17,558 bases of DNA, from positions 1 to 17,558 of the forward strand of contig MSJH02000593.1 of the NCBI GenBank assembly GCA_001931875.2. Direction: 5' to 3'. This document shows positions 1 through 9,790 of the stretch, in pieces. The notes under the pieces were generated by a model. It made no database searches. It saw only the letters and a list, made by a program, of their open reading frames with translations, and had not been told where the DNA came from. Position 1 is the stretch's first letter. Every line of letters begins with the position of its first letter. The stretch comes from Byssochlamys sp. IMV 00236 (taxonomy: Eukaryota; Ascomycota; Eurotiomycetes; Eurotiales; Thermoascaceae). The translations under genes were made by a program, and so were the position numbers.

Positions 1-522
1 TTCGAGTCTGCTCGTCTTGACCAAGAACTCAAGTTGATTGGTGAATATGGTCTCAAGAACAAGAGAGAAATCTGGAGAGTTGGTTACACTCTTTCCAAGA
101 TTCGTCGTGCTGCTCGTGAACTTTTAAAGTTGGATGAAAAGGACCCTCGTCGTCTCTTTGAAGGTAACGCCTTGATCCGTCGTCTTCTCCGTATTGGTGT
201 CCTCGATGAAAGCCGTATGAAGCTCGATTACGTTCTTGCCCTCAAGATTGAAGATTTCTTGGAACGTCGTCTCCAAACCCAAGTCTTCAAGTTGGGTCTT
301 GCCAAGTCTATTCACCACGCCCGTGTCTTGATCCGTCAACGTCACATCCGTGTTGGTAAGCAAATCGTCAATGTTCCCTCTTTCATTGTTCGTTTGGATT
401 CCCAAAAGCACATCGACTTTGCCTTGACTTCTCCTTATGGTGGTGGTCGTGCCGGTCGTGTCAAGAGAAAGAGAGCCAACGCTGGTAGCGGTGAAGCTGC
501 TGAAGAAGAAGATGAGGAATAA
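1..522 (+). CDS. RPS9: 40S ribosomal protein uS4 (S9), 3' part
   Basis: Small-subunit ribosomal protein that binds 18S rRNA and acts in early 40S assembly and decoding fidelity. The frame is open from base 1 and gives 173 residues before TAA. Eukaryotic uS4 is about 190 aa, so roughly 20 N-terminal residues lie outside the window. Family signatures include [18 protein letters not shown] near the visible N terminus, [17 protein letters not shown] at about 47-63, and the S4 RNA-binding domain at about 88-135 ([20 protein letters not shown]). The C terminus [15 protein letters not shown] is followed by an acidic tail, as in other eukaryotes. Codon use is strongly biased to C- and G-ending codons, unlike the AT-rich neighbours, as expected for a highly expressed gene. 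No intron is seen in this part. Identification is secure. Confidence 0.98.
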   Translation, partial: FESARLDQELKLIGEYGLKNKREIWRVGYTLSKIRRAARELLKLDEKDPRRLFEGNALIRRLLRIGVLDESRMKLDYVLALKIEDFLERRLQTQVFKLGLAKSIHHARVLIRQRHIRVGKQIVNVPSFIVRLDSQKHIDFALTSPYGGGRAGRVKRKRANAGSGEAAEEEDEE

Positions 523-552
523 ATGATTTCGCTTTGCATACATTTGTTCTTT

Positions 553-558
553 AATAAA
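553..558 (+). terminator. Poly(A) signal of RPS9
   Basis: AATAAA lies about 30 nt after the RPS9 stop codon, a normal position for a fungal 3' end. Confidence 0.6.
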
Positions 559-1235
559 CACATCCCCAGTCAATTTGACATACAGCTGAATTGATCGTTT
601 GTTTTGGATATTACAATGTATCTCAATGTGTTTATTTGGAGATTATTGATCTGTAAAGTGCACATGGATCAGACAGAGTGTTATTGTGCCTGTATTTATT
701 TTGGCTGTTCAAACTCTAATTGTGCCTTAATTTTATTGAATTTTTATGCACATGATCTCATGCGAACCCATTGTTATTACCGCATCTGTCTTTTCTGTTT
801 ATTTTTGATAAATATAATACAAGAAAAAAACGCGAATGAAGCTAGACGTAAAAGTGTTGTCAAACTGTTTATAAAGAAAAGAAATACTTGTTCTTTTGAT
901 ACAATCAAGAAACATAAATATGTAAACACTTTCTTGTTAATGATTTAATCTTTTGTCGATATACATTAGAATAATATCAAGAGCTTCTTTCTTTTATAAA
1001 AGAATACTCCATATTAATGACTATGTGTATAGTAAACCATGGCTCAGAGACGATTCAGACTTTTGGGCCAACAGGGATGCTGAGTTAACCTACGTAATTT
1101 ATTGTCATTATACAAAAAAAAAAGTACACATCACTCTATAAGACGCGTTCATTATGATTTGAATAGTTTGAGCCGTTTTAGTCGAATTATTTATTTTTGC
1201 ATATATTACGCAAACCCACATTGTTAAAAGCGATT

Positions 1236-1249
1236 GTATTGGCCAATAC
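1236..1249. promoter_or_regulatory. 14-bp palindrome with back-to-back CCAAT boxes
   Basis: GTATTGGCCAATAC is a perfect 14-bp inverted repeat, so ATTGG and CCAAT overlap and face both strands. It lies about 220 bp upstream of the stress-protein start codon. CCAAT is the known site of the HAP/NF-Y complex in fungi; its use here is inferred. Confidence 0.4.
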
Positions 1250-1400
1250 GCCATTATTATGCAGACACTTTAGCTGTCATTTATCTTTTATTCACTATTC
1301 AAACTGAGTATCATTGTGTTTTCATGTTTACTTCATTCATGCATCAATAACACGCAATAAACTCATATTTTTTTTCTTAGTCGCTGATCTATTTAAGCCA

Positions 1401-1407
1401 TATATAA
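1401..1407 (+). promoter_or_regulatory. TATA box of the KGG-repeat stress gene
   Basis: TATATAA stands 65-71 nt before the chosen ATG at 1472. With a start of transcription about 30 nt downstream (around 1432), the in-frame upstream ATG at 1427 would probably lie outside the mRNA. This supports the start at 1472. Confidence 0.5.
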
Positions 1408-1471
1408 AGAAGGACTTTCAGTTCAAATGCATCGCTTTTCTTTACCTTTTATTAAGAAACAGATTGCAAAA

Positions 1472-2040
1472 ATGTCTTCTCAAAACAGTAACCCTGGAAA
1501 CTTTGCTAACCGTCCCAAAGAAGAAGTAAGAAACATTGCCTCTAAAGGTGGCCAATCCGGTCATGCCAACAAGGGCTTTGCCAGTATGGATCCTGATAAG
1601 CAGGTAAGTTGAATAATAGCTAAAGACAAACTTGTATTAAAAATAAAATATAGCGTGAAATCGCCTCCAAGGGTGGACAATCTAGTCACTCTGGTGGATT
1701 CGCCAGCATGGATCCCGACAAACAAGTAAGTGGATAAAAAAAGAAAGCTTAGGAGAACTTTTCTTAATCTTGTACTTGCTTGCAGCGTGAAATCGCCTCC
1801 AAGGGTGGACATTCCAGTCACTCTGGTGGTTTTGCTAGCATGGATCCTGAAAAGCAAGTAAGTACAAGATATAAATTTTTTATGTATATATCTGACATGA
1901 ATATTTTCTAGCGTGAAATTGCTTCCAAGGGTGGTAAGGCCTCTGGTGGAAGCTTTACTCAAGGTAGTGAACGCGCAAAAGAAGCTGGTCGCAAAGGAGG
2001 CAAGGCTTCTGGTCATAACGTCGAACAAGAAACTGATTAA
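1472..2040 (+). CDS. KGG-repeat stress protein (Con-10 / GsiB-like)
   Basis: Small, very hydrophilic 134-aa protein. Exons are 1472-1603, 1654-1725, 1786-1857 and 1912-2040; all three introns are phase 0 with GTAAGT donors and TAG/CAG acceptors. Each exon carries a glycine-rich stress motif: IASKGGQSGHANKGFASMDP, then REIASKGGQSSHSGGFASMD, a near copy of it, then REIASKGGKASGG and a last RKGGKASGH. This matches the KGG-repeat family, which includes conidiation protein Con-10 of Neurospora and general stress protein GsiB of Bacillus, linked to desiccation, sporulation or general stress. Molecular function is unknown even in the models. ATG 1472 has a good context (AAAAATGTCT). An in-frame ATG at 1427 would add 15 residues but sits too close to the TATA box. 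Poly(A) signal follows at 2089. Confidence 0.88.
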
Positions 2041-2400
2041 GTTTTATCATTCTTTCTGTGTACAAATTTGTGTAAATAGCACTTGTTAAATAAAATATTT
2101 CTGTAAATGTGCTGTTGTAAAAAACGCTATATGATAGCTTGAAAATTGCTTATGATCCGTAACATACATTGTGTTAATATGAAATAGAAAGTTAAATATG
2201 CGTCATCCATGACATCAATAAAAGTAAGCATGGTTTATTGTATACTTGTCCGTCAAGTCTTTATGCACAATAAACCCAAGAAGATAAAATATTTAGCAGT
2301 GAAATATAAAACACATAAAACTAATTTATACAAAGGAGAAAGGGGGGATATTAAAGTAAGATAGCAAGATTAAAAGATATATCAATGATGTAGAAAATAA
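2041..2400. other. Convergent spacer between stress gene and receptor gene
   Basis: A 360-bp AT-rich spacer holding the 3' ends of two convergent genes. A TTTATT at 2234-2239 reads AATAAA on the minus strand and could serve the receptor gene, although it is about 160 nt past that stop. No ORF or RNA gene is supported. Confidence 0.55.
2089..2094 (+). terminator. Poly(A) signal of the KGG-repeat gene
   Basis: AATAAA lies 49 nt after the stop codon at 2040. Confidence 0.55.
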
Positions 2401-4542
2401 TTAAAGTGCAAAAAACTGTTCTCCATACTTTTCACCTCGTTTGCCTCTAAGCTTAATACGCAAATCATAAATCAAATCATTCCATTCACGCCATAAGGAT
2501 CGTTTTCCAAACAAGATAAAGAGCCAACAGCCGATTAGACCTGCTAATGCATCTGCTGTGACCATAAGAGGGAAGGATGGCAAGCTTGATTTAAGTATTT
2601 CATAGCACGTATTTTGACTGTTACCAGGTGTAAGCATACATTGAAGCCAGGATTGGGTTAGAGTGCCTTCTGCTTGTGTTGTTGCTATACGGTTGACTTG
2701 AGTCATGTAAGCCAGCTTTTTTAAAAAAGTTAATATATGGTTATTCATTCATTAGAAATATCTTACCCAATAAAACAGGATTGTCACAATGGCTACAACA
2801 GCCAGCAGTAAAGCTCTCCATTGTATCTTGACTGCCACTACCAGATGACGATGACTCACGCCCTGAGGACGTTCAGAGACATTCCCTGTTGATAATGATT
2901 GGGACATATCCGATTCTAATCCTTCGCGTATGGCCACTGTTGCAATGTAAAAGAAAGTGCCAATGTGAATGAGGAAACTAGGGCAGATGATGGCAGCTAA
3001 AGGATAAAAGTACAATTTAAATACGTATTCCATTTTTACAAGGCAAAGACTAGCAAATTCAAATTTGAGAGAATGCAGTCCGAGAGCAATACATGTGATG
3101 ACAGTAGGAATACCCCAGCAGATGATGTTGAGTAAGAGATACTTGTCTACAAAGAAGTTTGACTTCCATACAGTGTGAACATGAAGATTTAGAATGAGTG
3201 CACAGCACCAAAGTGTTGTAGCAAAGGAGGAAAAGACAAGAATCGCGCCTATCCAAAATGATAAATACAGATACACTCATCAATAAAAACGGACTTACCT
3301 TGAGCGGCACAAAGCGCGTTGTTGCCCATTTCACCAGGGGTGACACCATTTGCTGAGCATTGTAATCTTTCTGGATTACCAATTGAAAAGAACGATGTCA
3401 TGCTGAAAAAGAAAATACTAAGTGCCAAGTTGAGGATGAGTAGCGAGGGATGTCTGATGGAGATATGTGTGTTAGTATCCTTTCTTTTCTTTGCCTTATA
3501 GTTTGGCTTACCTTCGTTTATCGGGCAGGACCAAGTAACTTATACATAGAATTGCCGATAGAATGGCGGAAACGAATCGGACAGCGTTTGTAGCTGTGAA
3601 TCCTTTCTTAGCCCAGCCATCTTTATAAAACTGCAAATACACGTGTCAATGATGAAACTCTAACTTTAAGTGTTACTTACAAGATTTTGAGCAGGACAAG
3701 GAATACAGCATCCAAATTGACAGAACTTTGGGTCCAATGTCTTGCCTTCACCTGTACTTGCTAATGTATCCTTCACAAAAGGGGCAGGACACTGTTGTAT
3801 GATAAAGTCTGGTGGAGCAGCAGAAATATTAAGTTTTCCTTGATCGACTTGCTGTGGTGTCACTGTTACAATAAGATATTAGATGGCTGATTTTTTAGTG
3901 CCTCTTTTTTTTAATGTACTTTTTGATTGAATGTTGTTACAAGAGTTGTCAGGCTGTAAAGGGCTTCCGATACTTGTTGTTTCTGTTGTGCAGTTGGGTA
4001 ATAATTGTGCATACCCAGCCATTTTGAAGAGACTAGCACATGCAGCATCGGCTTCTTCACATGAAGATAGGCAGGCGGTATACACACTTGTTTCTATTAA
4101 AATAGAAATAAGGTTAGGACGCGTTTTACATGTCTAAAGTTGATAGTTACGATTAGAAGATGTTTGACATTTAGGATACGCCTTTGAACAAATATAGCGA
4201 GAAAAGGCATCAAAACAGACAGGACTGACTTGGCCAAATTCTGTTCCTAGTTGTTTATACTGTTGTAGACTGGCTTCAACTGTTTCAAGAGTGGTTCCAT
4301 TTGGTAAAAATACGTTATAATCGATGAAATTCTAAAGGGTTATACACGTTAATAAAGGACAAATGGAACATGAATGATCAAAACATACTGAGCAACTCGC
4401 GTTTGCTGGGTATCTTGTGCATGTCCCTGAGGCTAAGAAAAAGGGTCAATAAAAAGAGTAACACAAGCGATTGAATCTTACTAATAACAGGTGAAGCTAT
4501 TATAAAGGGAATAAAAGAAAGAATGAACAGAATGATAAGCAT
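2401..4542 (-). CDS. Frizzled/Smoothened-like seven-TM receptor with Fz CRD
   Basis: Spliced 570-aa class F-type receptor. Exons on the minus strand: 4482-4542, 4389-4432, 4151-4331, 3920-4093, 3681-3862, 3512-3630, 3299-3453, 2767-3248, 2401-2715; they total 1713 nt with every junction in frame. Residues 1-17 form a signal peptide (MLIILFILSFIPFIIAS). Residues 25-147 hold ten cysteines (25, 34, 74, 83, 90, 103, 107, 114, 130, 147) with FLPNGTTLETVEASLQQY and YICSKAYPKC, as in the Frizzled cysteine-rich domain. A second cluster (178, 201, 205, 206, 209) precedes TM1. Membrane segments lie near 227-249, 256-276, 307-329, 341-363, 384-411, 448-470 and 514-536. The tail is short (about 34 aa). 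N-glycosylation sequons sit at N31, N46, N95 and N129. Such receptors are known from genome surveys of non-Dikarya fungi and amoebae; ligand and downstream partner are unknown. Exact junctions are hand-predicted. Confidence 0.88.
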
Positions 4543-4577
4543 TTGGTTTAATAAACTATATGAAATAATAATTAAAT

Positions 4578-4613
4578 AAAGGGGAAAAAAGAAAAAGAAA
4601 AAGAGAAAGAAAT
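4578..4613 (-). promoter_or_regulatory. CT-rich tract upstream of the receptor gene
   Basis: On the minus strand this is an almost pure pyrimidine tract, 36-71 nt before the receptor ATG. Such tracts commonly mark transcription starts of fungal genes. The gap between the PMT stop (4727) and this ATG (4542) is only 184 bp, so it must contain both the PMT 3' UTR and the receptor promoter. Confidence 0.4.
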
Positions 4614-4725
4614 GGGATTACAAAGACACATATGTTGTTCTCACAATGTAAATTTATAGAATGGATCTTATTTAATAAAGTCGTACAGTGGAGATAATGT
4701 TTGTAAAACAAGGACGAATACAGTC

Positions 4726-4731
4726 TTTATT
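4726..4731 (-). terminator. Poly(A) signal overlapping the PMT stop codon
   Basis: On the minus strand the end reads CAATAAAG, so an AATAAA includes the TAA stop codon of the PMT gene. If used, the 3' UTR would be only about 15-30 nt, which would keep PMT transcripts out of the downstream receptor promoter. Confidence 0.4.
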
Positions 4732-7700
4732 GTGTAGCAGAGGCAGAATTCTCTCCGTTTTGAATTGATTCGTTTGATAACTTGATTTCATTTGATACTA
4801 TATTGATCACTTCTACTGCTTCTGGTCTATTATTATTGCTTAAATAAGATCCAAACACATTCTTTACTTTATCTATGCCTTCAATAATCAATGGCTTCTT
4901 TATGTTGTAACTTTCAATGTCATGGTGATACCTATGATCATATTACATTTTTTTGCCTTTTATATTTTGGATACACAAACACACTTACTGTGCACAATCG
5001 AAATCCCATGTTGACCTCCACTTTCCTTTTTCACACAGCGATTGTGTCCAAGGTTCACCATAAGTAATGGGTATAAAGCATCGATAGACATAGGTAACCA
5101 TCAAGATCCATACTCCAGCAGTCATCAATCGTTTTCGATTTACTAAACGAATCGTCAGCAAGTCAAATCCTACAGCAAAGAGCAAAATCGAGAAATAGAG
5201 TGCAGGCATATAGTGATGCAAGAACAACTGTCTCCCCATTAGGAAAAAGGGCGCATAGTGAAAAAACCAGCCTATGAGGAAGAATCCAGCTGATTCATCA
5301 TAATGTTTTCTTAACTCTAAGTCGTCGTGTATCAGTTTCATTTTTCCCATTCATTTTAAAAACTTAATTACCTCCAAATTCCTTTTGAATACCTCTCTTG
5401 TCCAAGAGAAGAAGAACGGCCTTCACGATAAGGCATACAAAGATGGAACAGGTAGCAGACCAGTAGACGAGTGGATTACCCAACAGATAGATGTGCAATT
5501 TGTCCTTGGACCAAAAGTTAATTCCTCGTCGCAGCAATGGCCAAGACTAAGACAGTAAAAGGAGTTACACCTAATTAAGGTACAACCTTATTAACATACC
5601 TCTGGCCTTGAATCATAAGGATGCGATGAGGTCAGGCCTTTGTTTGTATCCCACATCACTTTGTTTAATTCGACAAATTTGGCAAAAAAGCCGGGCTTAT
5701 TATAAGTTACTTTTTCTGTCTCGGGTGGCACTAGAATGAAAAGGTGTCAATGCCCAAATAGATCGCCCATGGATACTATATTTGTATATCTTACGCATTG
5801 GGTTCTCCGTAGTCTCTACATACCACAAGGTCTTTGGTACTTTGCCTCCTTTGATACACGTTACCTCTTGTTGATCGAAACCCCACTCTGGTAATTTAAC
5901 AGTATGTGAAAAGAGGTGGCATCCTGTTATGACATGAACCAGACGAAACTTGGTATGAATCGTTCTTATTCGCTCCTTTGATACTGGGTCACGTTTATCA
6001 CCTTCTACAATTTCTACTCTCCAATTGTCATTGGCATCTCCGGTGAAATTCTCAAAGCCATAAGCACTAAAGTTTCAATAAATTAACCTTCAATCCATTA
6101 ATATCATTCTCTCCCTTGTACCTCACTTCATTATGATACTCCAAATCAGTCATAGGTGGTCTTATATCGTGTGAATGTAATCTCTTGACGGAATCAGAAT
6201 GTTTCAAGGTAACAATATCACCGTGCTTGATATATTCAATTTCCTTTGTTTCTTCGTCATCTACTTTTCTAAATGTCCACCAATTATTATCGTCACGGTG
6301 AGGATAAAGTGTCACCTGTTGTTCTAAAATCGCTTTATTAGATACTATCTTTTTATATCTGTCGCTGTGCTTACGTTTGCTGCCTCCAGGATAATTGTGT
6401 GGATGTGAATGAAGATATCCTCCTCTTGTAGCCACATGTCGAATGAATACTTTAGATTCATATGCAACATCTAGAAATAATAGATGAGTATTATAACATA
6501 AGCATATATTGATCATTACCAATAGGTGACTGAATATCAGTATGTCCATCCAATGTCTGCTGAAATTCGGGTGTCATGAATCCGTCACCTTCGCCACTGT
6601 TTGGTAATGAATGAAAGTGAATTGCAAACATCATCATGTAAAGGCTGATAGGCAATACAATCAAACAAAGCGCTCTCGCTCCAAAATGTCTCATAAAAAC
6701 ATACTGCTCATAGAAATAAAAGAATCAGTCCATCCGTCTCCTCTTATACATGTTGTTCTTACTTTTGATATACGTGTGTTTCCCCAAAGTTCCCACAAAT
6801 TTTTGACGGTTGATGTACCGATGGTTGCAATCGTAAATAATCCCACCCATTTACAGCTGACCGTAAGTCCTAATCCTGCACCTGTGGCTGCCAGCCAAAA
6901 ATACCACCAAAATTGAAACGGTCTACGCTTTTGGTTAAAGAAATAGGTCCATGCCAGTGTTGTTATTGAGGTAAAGAATAAAAGAGGTGGGTCCAGTAAA
7001 ATGAGTCGATTGTTTGCGATCAATCCGTTTTCTATTCTTGGGTGTTTACTATCTCTGTTTCTATATTTTTCTTTTATGACTTACCATAACACACCATGAA
7101 AGCAGCAACTAATCCAGCAGCGGTTGAATGACCAGCACCACGTATTGTAAGATAGGCGATAGGAACAACGAGTAATCCTGTAAGACCACAAAATACTCGC
7201 ATTGGAATATATGGAACATTGTCTGCAAGATAATCTCTGTATAAAATAATCAGCATCACTCTTCTCTCTTTTTGTATGGCTTGTTTTTATCTCTCCCTTA
7301 CTTTCCAATCTCTTTAAAGTCAAAGTCTTTTAAGCCTGCTAATTTACCCACAAGAGCAATCAACATTTTTGCCAACTACAATTCATGCGCCAAAGAAAAG
7401 GTTAATATTCACGGTCTATTCATCAATTTAAACTTACGGGTGGATGTACATCCATAAAAAACCGCGTCTTGATATATTTAGTAGCAAATCCACCAAAATG
7501 AACCTCATCAAAGCTATTTACTATTAGTAAAATAAATAAATAAAGTGGACTGATATCTTACACAACAGAAGGTGGTTGCCATATTTTCCAAAGTCGAATA
7601 TAAGCTGCCCAAAGCGTCAAGCCCAAGGCAATATATAAATCCCGTTTAAGGGCTTGTTTTCTCATAAGTTCTTTCCGTTGCTTAATCTTGTCTGTTTTTG

Positions 7701-7875
7701 ACAAGTCAAAGTCTTCTGAATCGTAATCGCTGTGTTCTGGTCGTTTTATGTTTCGTTTACGAAAGTTGGTATTGGCTAATCCTGTAGAGTAGCCCGAGTC
7801 TTCTACACCTATAGGAACAGGTATATGATCTTGATATCGTTCTGATGAAGAAGATTGACTTGGTATAAAGTCCAT
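4727..7875 (-). CDS. PMT1: Dolichyl-phosphate-mannose protein mannosyltransferase, PMT1-like
   Basis: ER membrane GT39 enzyme that moves mannose from dolichyl-phosphate mannose to Ser/Thr of secretory proteins. Exons (minus): 7562-7875, 7438-7513, 7302-7375, 7085-7236, 6763-7031, 6520-6703, 6375-6470, 6122-6323, 5795-6066, 5600-5730, 5372-5546, 4989-5289, 4727-4931; 2451 nt, 816 aa. The catalytic loop reads VVFDEVHFGGFATKYIK (acidic pair D107/E108) followed by MDVHPPLAKML, split across three exons. A luminal MIR region spans about 357-545 with GGYLHSHPHNYPGGS and QQQVTLYPHRDDNNWW. C-terminal membrane helices include FFLMGRQLFLHHYMPALYF. FDEVHFGG points to the PMT1 subfamily; PMT2/POMT2 members have WDE[AT]HFGK (from memory). 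An upstream in-frame ATG at 7908 would add 11 residues, but those are encoded by a pyrimidine tract typical of a leader, so 7875 is preferred. Confidence 0.93.
6324..6374 (-). other. Frame-preserving 51-nt intron in the PMT MIR region
   Basis: Without splicing the frame stays open and would insert 17 residues rich in Lys/Arg between PGGSK and QQVTLYP. GTAAGC donor, CTAAT branch-like site and TTTTAG acceptor, and the fact that removal restores the usual PGGSxQQQVTLYPH spacing, show it is an intron. An ORF finder reads through it. Confidence 0.8.
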
Positions 7876-7878
7876 GAA

Positions 7879-7905
7879 ACAATAAAAAGAAAAGAAAAGA
7901 AAAAT
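7879..7905 (-). promoter_or_regulatory. CT-rich leader tract of the PMT gene
   Basis: On the minus strand a TTTTTCTTTTCTTTTC-type tract lies directly before the preferred ATG at 7875. It resembles the tracts before the receptor and hydrolase genes and argues that the ATG at 7908 is not the main start. Confidence 0.4.
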
Positions 7906-7908
7906 CAA

Positions 7909-9174
7909 TTTTTAACTCCTCTTTCCATACATTCACTTTTCCCCCGTGTATCTCGTCTTGCCCTATCTTCCTTTGTTCTGCTCCCCAAGAATCATCAGTT
8001 TAGAGTGATGCATAAATATCATTCATATACAAATTCCTTGAAAGAATATTCATAATAATGATGCGTGTTATGCAAGTAAATATATGGACCTGCAGAAAGT
8101 ATCGAAGATTCAAATCCGACAGTTAGTCTTTTTTTCTATTTTAAGGTCTTGCAAAAAATGTATGACAAAAAAACGCAACTTGATTCCCTCAGTCTTGTGT
8201 TAGAAATTCCTACAGCTTCAGGTTACTAAGCTACAACCTCAGTTCGTTGATCAGAACGATCTCCTAGCTAGAAACTTTCAGATTTGCAAAAAGAAGCCTG
8301 CACCCAGAGACTAGCTCATTGCAAAACTCCAACACACATTACACACTGAGAAGACTAGTACTATCTTCAATCACCTCTGCTGTATTATTGATGGGTTCAA
8401 AAAGTAAATGACCAACCAAACTTATCCGTGTCCTTGCTTTGCTTTACAGTGGCTATATCACAGATATTTCTTTTTACTTTTTAAAGATCTGTTCGTTTCT
8501 AACAGATTCTAGGGAAGCTTGAGTGCATATAGCAGAACTTAGAATTGTACTGAAAATCACTCTTTTTTCTTTTAAAGTCAAACATATACACTTGAATGAA
8601 TATTAAAATAGTTATTAAGATGAAAGAACGAAAAGTCAAGTGTGAGAGTAACAAAATGAAGGCTTTATTAAGTGAGCAATAGTTTGATTTTCAAGCCATT
8701 TTAGAAGCAAAGAGAGAGAGCTTTAAACAAGTAGAGATTTTTGTTTTGATAGCCAAGTTTAGAGAGCAAATAGTGATTTCTTCTTTTTTTTTTTCTTTCC
8801 ATAAGTCCAGAAGGTCACATTATCGCTAGCTTTCAAACCCAAGATGACCAGAACCATAGACTGCATGCCAGAAGACTACAAGGTGTAAACCCTCCATGAA
8901 AAAAAAAAGTACTCAAAACCCATATCTCGAAAAACAATCACAGGAAAACTCAGGAAAAGAGAGCTTCAGCGTACGAAGAGTGCACCTAAGTACCTAGGAC
9001 AAAGCTTTTCGAAAACACTGCGGACAGTGCATGCAGTGGGGACATTGGAACATTGAAAGTATCGAGCCCAATAGGGAGGATTTACAGGCCATTCATCAGC
9101 TGTAGAGGCAGAGCCATAACAATAGGAGCATCTCGGAGTGATCCCAGCGTAGAGAAGCAGTGACCTGTCTAGTT

Positions 9175-9176
<2 letters not shown>
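7909..9176. other. Gene-poor spacer upstream of PMT
   Basis: About 1.3 kb. The first 200 bp probably hold the PMT promoter. Beyond it I see no ORF with family resemblance. The longest suggestive open stretch is on the minus strand at 8966-9172 (68 codons, no ATG, stop TGA at 8966); its translation has a CSYC motif but I cannot assign it. No tRNA, LTR or clear terminal repeat was recognised. Confidence 0.5.

Positions 9177-9239
<63 letters not shown>
9177..9239 (+). repeat. Homopolymer tract of 63 T
   Basis: Uninterrupted T run, followed by GTTTTGTTTTTC. Read on the minus strand it is an A-rich tail ending in a pure poly(A), like the tail of a retroposed transcript lying to its right. I found no clear target-site duplication. 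Length may be affected by assembly. Confidence 0.85.
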
Positions 9240-9240
<1 letters not shown>

Positions 9241-9330
9241 TTTTGTTTTTCTATTCTTTTCTTGTAGCAGAGCTTGATAAAGTGTGGCAGAGAGTGGCAT
9301 GGGCAAAATTCTTCAGGGGCTTTCCGACGT

Positions 9331-9530
9331 TGATAAGCATGAGACAGGCATTCACTGGCGTCTTCAGGCAATGATCATTTGTAGGTATTGATAAGCATGA
9401 GCAGGCGTTCACTAGTCTTTCCAGAGATTTGATAAGCATTTGACAAGCATTTGTAGGTGTTTGAACATTTCAACATTTGAGTATTTGAGTGTTTTAGTGT
9501 TTGAGTGTATTGATAAGCGGTGTCAAGCAT
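9331..9530. repeat. Degenerate short repeat array (TGATAAGCAT units)
   Basis: TGATAAGCAT or a near match begins at 9331, 9389, 9430 and 9511 (spacing 58, 41 and 81 bp), with TGACAAGCAT at 9441 and TGTCAAGCAT at 9521. Related flanking words such as GCAGGCGTTCACT / ACAGGCATTCACT recur. It looks like an old minisatellite with a unit near 41 bp. No protein is supported. Confidence 0.55.
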
Positions 9531-9790
9531 TATTTGAGCATGAGTAGACATTTTGAGCATTAGCGAGTAGCAGAGATTTCTTTAAGGCTTCATCCCGTGA
9601 ATAGCCATTACGATAGAGTAAGGTGCGACAGTAACCATGGAATGGAGCCAGCAAAAGTGAATTTTCTAAACGATGACATTAGTTATATGTACTTTGATAT
9701 CACCCAGACACTGTTATACCATTTTCAACATAGAAAATAATAAAAGCATAGAAGAATTTTTAGAAGAGATAAAGAATGGAAAAAAAAAGT

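Larger units (their letters stand above)
523..1471. other. Intergenic spacer RPS9 to KGG-repeat gene
   Basis: AT-rich spacer of about 950 bp. Open frames here (around 604-948 and 953-1141) have low-complexity, cysteine/isoleucine-rich translations with no family resemblance and no splice logic, so I call no gene. It holds the RPS9 poly(A) signal, a CCAAT-containing palindrome at 1236-1249 and a TATA box at 1401-1407. No tRNA or structured RNA was recognised. Confidence 0.6.

Noticed and set aside
124..573. 149-codon minus-strand ORF opposite RPS9
   Set aside because: Shadow of a highly biased ribosomal protein gene; Thr-rich translation without family features.
604..1141. Two plus-strand ORFs in the RPS9 downstream spacer
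   Set aside because: AT-rich, Cys/Ile/Phe-rich translations, no domain, no splice or promoter support; first overlaps the RPS9 3' region.
1427..1471. Upstream in-frame ATG adding 15 residues to the stress protein
   Set aside because: Only about 20 nt past the TATA box, so probably before the transcription start; the ATG at 1472 has the better context.
1561..2028. 155-codon minus-strand ORF antisense to the KGG-repeat gene
   Set aside because: It runs through all exons and introns of the stress gene; its repeats are the antisense of KGG repeats, and the plus strand has splice sites and the family motif.
8105..8130. GATTCAAATCC-like word resembling a tRNA T-loop
   Set aside because: No acceptor, anticodon or D-arm pairing could be found around it.
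9096..9371. Minus-strand ORF with a long poly-lysine run
   Set aside because: It is the translation of the 63-T tract; homopolymer artefact.
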